Source: Bacteroidota bacterium (GTDB lineage Bacteria; Bacteroidota; Bacteroidia; Cytophagales; Cyclobacteriaceae). From it: a stretch of DNA of 11,766 bases. Each line of letters begins with the position of its first letter. The first letter of the stretch is position 1. Position numbers and translations under genes: made by a program. Shown one piece after another: positions 6,682 to 11,766 of this stretch. The notes below the pieces were generated by a model that saw only the letters and a list, made by a program, of their open reading frames with translations, was not told the DNA's origin and ran no database searches. The stretch covers positions 1 through 11,766 of the forward strand of contig JAHEMS010000059.1 of the NCBI GenBank assembly GCA_024643595.1, read 5' to 3'.

Positions 6682-8823
6682 ATGAAATATTTTTTATTAA
6701 TAAACTTAGTAACAATTACTGCCTCCATCATGTCGTGTTCGAAATCACCTCACTCTGAATTAATTTCTAAATATCCGGTTTCCGCAAAAGTAGATACGGT
6801 AGATATATATTTTGGTGAAGCCGTTTCTGATCCTTATCGCTGGATGGAAAATGATACGGCCACCCAGGTGGAAGATTGGGTGCAAGCACAGAATGAGGTT
6901 ACGTTTGGCTTTCTGGACAAGATACCTTACCGTGATCAGATCAAGCAAAGATTGGAAGCACTTAACAATTATGAAAAGATAGGCTCTCCTTTTAAACGAG
7001 GTGAGTATATCTATTTCTATAAGAACGAGGGCTTGCAAAATCATTATGTCCTGTTTCGCAGGAAAGGGGAACATGGTGTGCCGGAAGTATTTCTTGATCC
7101 CAATGAATTTTCAAAAGATGCAACTACCCGCCTGGCAGGGGTATCATTTTCAAAAGACGGTTCCAGGGTGGCTTTTCAGATTTCAAAAGGAGGTGCCGAC
7201 TGGACTGATGCCATTATCATGAATGCAATTGATAAGACCATTTTAGAAGACACCATAAGAGATATTAAGTTTAGCGGAATTTCATGGCGAGGCAATGATG
7301 GATTTTATTTTAGCACTTACGAGAAGCCAAAAGGAAGTCAACTCACTGCAAAAACTCAAAGTCATAAGTTATTTTATCATCGGGTAGCCACCCCACGCAA
7401 TGAGGATAAACTTATTTTTGGTGATGATAAAAATCCGCGCAGGTACGTAGGGGCTGGTCTTACTGAAGATGAACGCTTTTTGATCGTAACTGCCGCCACG
7501 AGCACGACCGGTAACGAACTCTATATTCAGGATTTAAGCGACCCAGCGGGAGCACTGGTTACGGTAGTTAATCATTTTGACAATCAAAACGATGTGATAG
7601 GCAATGAGGGCAGCCGGCTGTTGATTCAAACTAATTTGAATGCTCCCAACAATCGGGTAGTCGAAGTAGATTTTTCAATGCCGGCTCCTGAAAATTGGAA
7701 GGATGTTATTCCGGAAACAGAAAATGTATTAAGTGCCGCCACCGGTGGAGGCAGTTTGTTTGCTGATTATACCGTGGATGTAAAAACGCAGGTAAAACAG
7801 TATGACTTAAAAGGTAAACTGATCCGTGAAATTGAATTACCAGGTATTGGATCTGCCGGTGGGTTCAGTACTGAAGAAAATGAGAAGGAGTTGTATTATT
7901 CGTTTACCTCTTTCACTTACCCGACGGCCATTTATAGATATAATATTGCTTCAGGAACATCTGCATTATATTACCAACCCAAGATTGATTTTAATCCGGA
8001 TGATTATGAGACCATACAAGTTTTCTATACCACTAAGGATGGCACAAAGGTGCCTATGTTTATCGTTTACAGGAAGGGGCTTGAGTTAAATGGTAAGAAT
8101 CCAACCTGGCTTTATGCCTATGGAGGATTTAATGTAAGTCTTTCGCCTAGCTTCAGTCCTTCACGCATTTTATGGTTGGAAAATGGCGGAGTCTATGCTC
8201 AGCCAAACTTGCGTGGTGGTGGCGAGTATGGGGAGAAATGGCATTTGGCCGGCACAAAATTGCAGAAACAAAATGTGTTTGATGATTTTATTGCAGCAGG
8301 TGAATACCTGATTAGTGAAAAATACACATCACATGAATATCTCGCAATCTCTGGTGGATCGAATGGCGGACTGTTGGTAGGGGCCACCATGACGCAGCGC
8401 CCTGACCTTGCTAAAGTGGCATTACCTGCCGTAGGGGTAATGGATATGTTGCGCTATCATAAGTTTACCGCAGGAGCCGGTTGGTCTTATGATTATGGCA
8501 CGGCAGATGATTCAAAAGAGATGTTTGAGTATTTGAAGAATTATTCACCGGTGCACGCACTGAAACCTAATACTGATTATCCGGCAACACTTGTTACGAC
8601 AGCCGATCATGATGACCGTGTGGTGCCTGCCCACTCTTTTAAGTTTGCAGCTACCCTTCAGGAAATGAACGCAGGTCCAAATCCAATGTTGATCCGTATT
8701 GATACAAAGTCAGGTCACGGTGCGTCCAATCTTTCTAAAGCAATTGAATCAATTGCGGATCAGTATGCTTTCACGTGGTATAATATGGGCATCGTGCCTC
8801 CATTGGTTAAGAAAGATATGTAG
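6682..8823 (+). CDS. Prolyl oligopeptidase family S9A serine peptidase, predicted lipoprotein
   Basis: This peptidase should cleave short peptides after proline. The protein is 713 residues from the ATG at 6682. MKYFLLINLVTITASIMSC is a lipoprotein-type signal sequence with lipid-acceptor Cys19, placing the enzyme outside the cytoplasm, probably in the periplasm or outer membrane; Met at the -2 position of the lipobox is slightly unusual. A Peptidase_S9 N-terminal beta-propeller follows (from DPYRWMEN near residue 50 to about 430), then the alpha/beta hydrolase domain with SGGSNGG (nucleophile Ser560), DHDDRVVP (Asp645) and SGHGAS (His679). This triad spacing matches porcine prolyl oligopeptidase (554, 641, 680). 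PNLRGGGEYGEKWH (about 508-521) is also family-typical. The in-frame ATG at 6634 would add 16 residues before the signal peptide and is unlikely. The gene is divergent from the TspO-like gene and converges on uvrC. Confidence 0.93.
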   Translation: MKYFLLINLVTITASIMSCSKSPHSELISKYPVSAKVDTVDIYFGEAVSDPYRWMENDTATQVEDWVQAQNEVTFGFLDKIPYRDQIKQRLEALNNYEKIGSPFKRGEYIYFYKNEGLQNHYVLFRRKGEHGVPEVFLDPNEFSKDATTRLAGVSFSKDGSRVAFQISKGGADWTDAIIMNAIDKTILEDTIRDIKFSGISWRGNDGFYFSTYEKPKGSQLTAKTQSHKLFYHRVATPRNEDKLIFGDDKNPRRYVGAGLTEDERFLIVTAATSTTGNELYIQDLSDPAGALVTVVNHFDNQNDVIGNEGSRLLIQTNLNAPNNRVVEVDFSMPAPENWKDVIPETENVLSAATGGGSLFADYTVDVKTQVKQYDLKGKLIREIELPGIGSAGGFSTEENEKELYYSFTSFTYPTAIYRYNIASGTSALYYQPKIDFNPDDYETIQVFYTTKDGTKVPMFIVYRKGLELNGKNPTWLYAYGGFNVSLSPSFSPSRILWLENGGVYAQPNLRGGGEYGEKWHLAGTKLQKQNVFDDFIAAGEYLISEKYTSHEYLAISGGSNGGLLVGATMTQRPDLAKVALPAVGVMDMLRYHKFTAGAGWSYDYGTADDSKEMFEYLKNYSPVHALKPNTDYPATLVTTADHDDRVVPAHSFKFAATLQEMNAGPNPMLIRIDTKSGHGASNLSKAIESIADQYAFTWYNMGIVPPLVKKDM

Positions 8824-8906
8824 GGAGTGAATTTTCATAAATTAAGCCTCATGTAATTTTACTTTGAACTTTTTATATGCTCTTAAGGATCATTTATTTT
8901 AGTTGA

Positions 8907-10709
8907 CTATATAGATTTTTTCGGCCGTTCAATTTGTTTGATTTTTTCGGCAGCGGCAATGCCTGCAATCGCCGCCAAATCTTCCAGACTGGCTTCTTTT
9001 ATTTTCTTCACTGACTTAAAGTGTGCAAGAAGTTTATCAGCTGTCTTTTTGCCAATGCCTGGTATTTCTTCAATTTCAGTTACAAAAGTTGCTTTACTTC
9101 GCTTTTGTCGATGAAAGGTGATGGCAAACCGATGCGCTTCATCGCGGATGCGTTGAATCAACAGAAGGGCTGGCGATTTTTTACTGATCAATAAAGGGAG
9201 AGGATCTTCCGGGTAGTAAATCTCTTCTAATCGTTTGGCAATACCTATTATTGGAATTTTTCCATAAAGACCCAGCTCCTGCAAAGCCTCACAAGCACTG
9301 CTTAATTGACCCTTTCCTCCATCAACAATAATCAATTGTGGATATTCTCCTTCTTCTTCCATAATTCTTTTGTAGCGTCTGCCGACAATTTCTTTCATGG
9401 AAGCAAAATCGTTGGGGCCAGTTACAGTTTTAATATTGAAATGCCGGTATCCCTTTTTATCAGGTTTGCCATCCACAAAGCGTACCATCGAAGCAACAGG
9501 AGACGCTCCCTGAAAATTCGAGTTGTCGAAACATTCAATGATTTTAGGATAGGATAATAACCGGAGATTTTCCTGCATGACATGCAGTACTTTATTTTTC
9601 CTGGATTTGTTTGCTTCCCGATCAATCTCTTTTTCTTTTTTAAGGTAAAGCGCATTCTTAAGTGACAGATCTACCAGCTTCCTTTTATCACCAATGAGCG
9701 GAACCACATTTTCGTAGCCATCTGATTTCACGGTGAGTGGCAGATTGGTGAAAACCTCCGGATTGTTGCTGTGATAAGTGCTACGCAGATCCTGAACCAC
9801 CAAACTCAATATATCTTCATCGGCCTCGTCCAGTTTCTTTTTGACTTCAATGTTCTTCGAAAAGATGATTGCGCCTTCTTTGATCTGTAGGTAATTGATG
9901 AATGAATTGATTTCGGAACTAGTGATGGTAATTACATCGATGTCGGTTAGTTTTCTGTTCACCACCAACGACTTCGTTTGGAATTTCTCAAGCAACTCCA
10001 GTTTATGTTTATATAAGGCAGCTTTCTCAAACTCTAATTCTAGCGAAGCGGATTGCATACGGTTGATGAATTCCTTTTCGACTACACTTAGATCTCCCTT
10101 CAAAATATTTCGTGCCTGAGCAATGTCCTCCAGATAATCGGTCTCTTGTTGAAATCCTTCACAAGGACCCTTGCAATTGCCAATGTGAAATTCCAGGCAG
10201 ATCTTGAATTTTTTTTGATTAATGTTTTCCGGTGACAGTAATAAGGAGCAAGTGCGTATCGAATAAAGCTGACGGACCAATTCCAAAACGGCTTTCATCG
10301 AAACCACGCTGCTGTAGGGGCCAAAGTATTCACCTTGTTTGGGGATGTATTTCCGGGTGTAAATAATTCGGGGAAACCGTTCTTTTAGAATACAGAGGTA
10401 AGGGAAAGTCTTATCATCCTTTAGTAGGATATTGTACTTGGGTTGATTTTGCTTGATAAAATTATTTTCGAGCAGGAGCGCATCAAACTCTGAATTGGTG
10501 ATGGTAAATTCAACCTTAGCGATTTCCGAAACCAATTTTTCGGTTTTTCGATTGTACTGAGATTGTTTATTAAAATAACTTGAAACCCTTTTCTTTAGGC
10601 TCTTTGCTTTTCCAACATAGATTAATTCTCCATCGCGATTATAATAACGATAAATACCAGGTGCTTCCGGCAACGAAGCGATAGTATCTTTAACTTTATC
10701 AGGATGCAA
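8907..10709 (-). CDS. uvrC: UvrABC excinuclease subunit C
   Basis: UvrC makes both incisions around a lesion in nucleotide excision repair with UvrA and UvrB. The protein is 600 residues, normal for the family. In order: the GIY-YIG nuclease domain (PGIYRYYNRDGELIYVGKAKSLKKRV, with Tyr20, Arg41 and Glu81 as likely catalytic residues), four cysteines C154, C171, C179 and C183 in the spacing reported for an iron-sulfur cluster in E. coli UvrC, a UVR segment for UvrB contact (about 209-243), the RNase H-like 5' nuclease domain with Asp395 (ECFDNSN), Asp463 (IVDGGKGQ) and His526 (DEAHRFA), and a C-terminal helix-hairpin-helix region (EIPGIGKKTADKLLAHF, 548-564). The start is TTG at 10709; an in-frame TAA lies 13 codons upstream and no ATG or GTG intervenes. 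Its position gives the usual short N-terminus (MHPDKVKDTIASLPEAPGIY). It follows the PBP1A gene on the same strand after 87 bases and may be cotranscribed. Confidence 0.96.
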   Translation of the reverse strand: MHPDKVKDTIASLPEAPGIYRYYNRDGELIYVGKAKSLKKRVSSYFNKQSQYNRKTEKLVSEIAKVEFTITNSEFDALLLENNFIKQNQPKYNILLKDDKTFPYLCILKERFPRIIYTRKYIPKQGEYFGPYSSVVSMKAVLELVRQLYSIRTCSLLLSPENINQKKFKICLEFHIGNCKGPCEGFQQETDYLEDIAQARNILKGDLSVVEKEFINRMQSASLELEFEKAALYKHKLELLEKFQTKSLVVNRKLTDIDVITITSSEINSFINYLQIKEGAIIFSKNIEVKKKLDEADEDILSLVVQDLRSTYHSNNPEVFTNLPLTVKSDGYENVVPLIGDKRKLVDLSLKNALYLKKEKEIDREANKSRKNKVLHVMQENLRLLSYPKIIECFDNSNFQGASPVASMVRFVDGKPDKKGYRHFNIKTVTGPNDFASMKEIVGRRYKRIMEEEGEYPQLIIVDGGKGQLSSACEALQELGLYGKIPIIGIAKRLEEIYYPEDPLPLLISKKSPALLLIQRIRDEAHRFAITFHRQKRSKATFVTEIEEIPGIGKKTADKLLAHFKSVKKIKEASLEDLAAIAGIAAAEKIKQIERPKKSI

Positions 10710-10765
10710 GGCGTAGCTTGGCTGGTTGAGCCTCCAATTTACAATTTACCGCTGTATAGCGAATT

Positions 10766-10794
10766 TGAATTTTTTGGTTGACGGGAAAAATTCA
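10766..10794. repeat. AT-rich inverted repeat between PBP1A and uvrC genes
   Basis: TGAATTTTT (10766-10774) and AAAAATTCA (10786-10794) form a perfect 9-bp inverted repeat with an 11-base loop, placed directly after the PBP1A stop codon. On the minus strand no T run follows the stem, so it is a poor intrinsic terminator. It could stabilise the 3' end of the PBP1A message or partly separate it from uvrC. An additional 4-bp stem, CGCT-ATAC-AGCG on the minus strand, lies just downstream. Confidence 0.35.
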
Positions 10795-10796
10795 TA

Positions 10797-11766
10797 TTAA
10801 TTTTTGAATTCCCAGGCTTCTTCATTGTGCAATTCCAATGAATCGGGAAGGCTGTGTTTGCTACAATCCAGCGTCATATCCAGTCCGCTGACAGGTCGTT
10901 TAAATTGGCCTTTGGTAATTCCGGTTAAAGGATCAGCATATAATTTAAGCATATAGTTATTCCAAATGGGTCTTGCCGATTGACCCCCTTGTCCGAAAAC
11001 CCACGAGGGAAAATGAATGGCCCGTTCATCACCACCCACCCATGCACCGGATACCAGATCGTGAGTAAGACCCATATACCAACCATCCGAGGCGTTGTTG
11101 GTAGTTCCGGTCTTTCCTCCAATTTCATTATCAACACGCAACTCGCGACTTAACCCAAGCGATGTGCCATGTTCTTCTTCTGTGCCACCACGAAGCATAT
11201 AAATCATTTTGTAGGCGGTTTGTTCATTGATGGCTTCGCGCGTTTTAGGATTGAAACTCTCGATTACGTTCCCATTTTTGTCTTCAATGCGGGTAAGAAA
11301 TATAGGTTCGGTACGAATGCCGCCATTTACAAAAGTGCAGTAAGCGCCAACCATTTCGAATAATGAAACATCGCTGGTTCCAAGACAAAGCGATGGTACA
11401 GGATCCAGTTTGCTTTCGATTCCACAACGATGAGCGAATTCAACCACATTGTCTTCCTTTAGTGCCTGCATCATTTGTGCGGTGATGGAGTTTAAGGATT
11501 GTGCCATGGCCTGCCGGATGGTAAACGTTTGGCCACTGCCACGTGTTCCGTCCGAATTTGGAGGATACCATGCTGGTTGGCCCGGTATATTAAATTGTGG
11601 AGAAATATCTTTCATCGGATGACAAGGTGAATATCCATTCTCCATAGCTAATCCATACACGAAAGGTTTAAAGGTCGATCCTGCTTGACGCTTGCCTTGC
11701 ATCACATGATCATATTTAAAGTATTTGTGATTAATGCCGCCTACCCATGCTTTGATATAACCTGTA
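10797..11766 (-). CDS. Class A penicillin-binding protein 1A, C-terminal transpeptidase part (5' end beyond window)
   Basis: This is the C-terminal part of a bifunctional peptidoglycan synthase that cross-links stem peptides in the periplasm. The reading frame is open to the right edge and begins there with TGYIKAWVGGINHKYFKYDHV, typical of the strand before the transpeptidase active site. About 323 codons are present. The motifs are SxxK as STFK (nucleophile Ser codon at 11676-11678), SxN as SLN (about 60 residues later) and KTG as GGKTGTTNN (about 128 residues after SLN), followed by GWYMGLTHDLVSGAWVGGD and GGQSARPIW. The membrane anchor and glycosyltransferase (GT51) domain should lie outside the window. 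The GTG at 11705 is an internal Val codon, not the start. The protein ends at TAA 10797-10799 after a short polar tail. uvrC follows on the same strand. Confidence 0.93.
   Translation of the reverse strand, partial: TGYIKAWVGGINHKYFKYDHVMQGKRQAGSTFKPFVYGLAMENGYSPCHPMKDISPQFNIPGQPAWYPPNSDGTRGSGQTFTIRQAMAQSLNSITAQMMQALKEDNVVEFAHRCGIESKLDPVPSLCLGTSDVSLFEMVGAYCTFVNGGIRTEPIFLTRIEDKNGNVIESFNPKTREAINEQTAYKMIYMLRGGTEEEHGTSLGLSRELRVDNEIGGKTGTTNNASDGWYMGLTHDLVSGAWVGGDERAIHFPSWVFGQGGQSARPIWNNYMLKLYADPLTGITKGQFKRPVSGLDMTLDCSKHSLPDSLELHNEEAWEFKN

Noticed and set aside
8824..8906. Terminator in the peptidase-uvrC convergent gap
   Set aside because: The 83 bases are AT-rich but I found no stem of useful length followed by a T run on either strand.
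11703..11705. GTG as the start of a short 302-residue transpeptidase
   Set aside because: The frame stays open to the window edge and the upstream residues (YIKAWVGG) match PBP1A, so this is an internal Val codon.
1..11766. A novel defence, mobile or biosynthetic system, CRISPR array or tRNA gene
   Set aside because: Nearly all bases are covered by recognisable housekeeping genes, the gaps are short, and no direct repeat array, cloverleaf, integrase or transposase was seen.

Overview
The window looks like ordinary chromosomal housekeeping DNA from a member of the Bacteroidota, probably a Cytophagales-type bacterium. The evidence is the moderate AT-rich composition, the absence of usable Shine-Dalgarno sequences before every start that can be seen, candidate promoters of the TTTG / TAnnTTTG type, a Rho factor with a long charged insert, and the protein 'dialects' of dihydroorotase, seryl-tRNA synthetase, UvrC and penicillin-binding protein 1A. 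The phylum assignment is inference from sequence style; no search was run. No tRNA, rRNA, CRISPR array, insertion sequence or phage gene was found, and no gap between genes exceeds 240 bases.

Layout, left to right. Dihydroorotase (pyrC, minus strand, 3' end cut by the window edge) starts only 36 bases from a divergent DEAD-box RNA helicase (plus). The helicase converges on the transcription terminator rho (minus); a perfect 14-bp hairpin lies between them. Rho is divergent from seryl-tRNA synthetase (serS, plus) across a 238-base gap with a candidate serS promoter and a GC-rich hairpin. SerS converges on a TspO/MBR-like tryptophan-rich membrane protein (minus). That gene is divergent from a predicted lipoprotein prolyl oligopeptidase (plus), which converges on the excinuclease subunit uvrC (minus). 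An 87-base gap separates uvrC from the C-terminal transpeptidase part of a class A penicillin-binding protein (minus, N-terminal part outside the window).

The genes do not form one pathway. They cover pyrimidine synthesis, RNA remodelling, transcription termination, translation, membrane function, peptide breakdown, DNA repair and cell-wall synthesis. Strand alternates gene by gene up to uvrC, so most are probably transcribed alone; only the PBP1A-uvrC pair could share a message. I looked for a hidden novel system and did not find one. The points worth a second look are modest: the Rho insert and its own intrinsic terminator, the Gln in the dihydroorotase HxH position, the TTG start of uvrC, the extended TspO-like protein, and a few intergenic structures.
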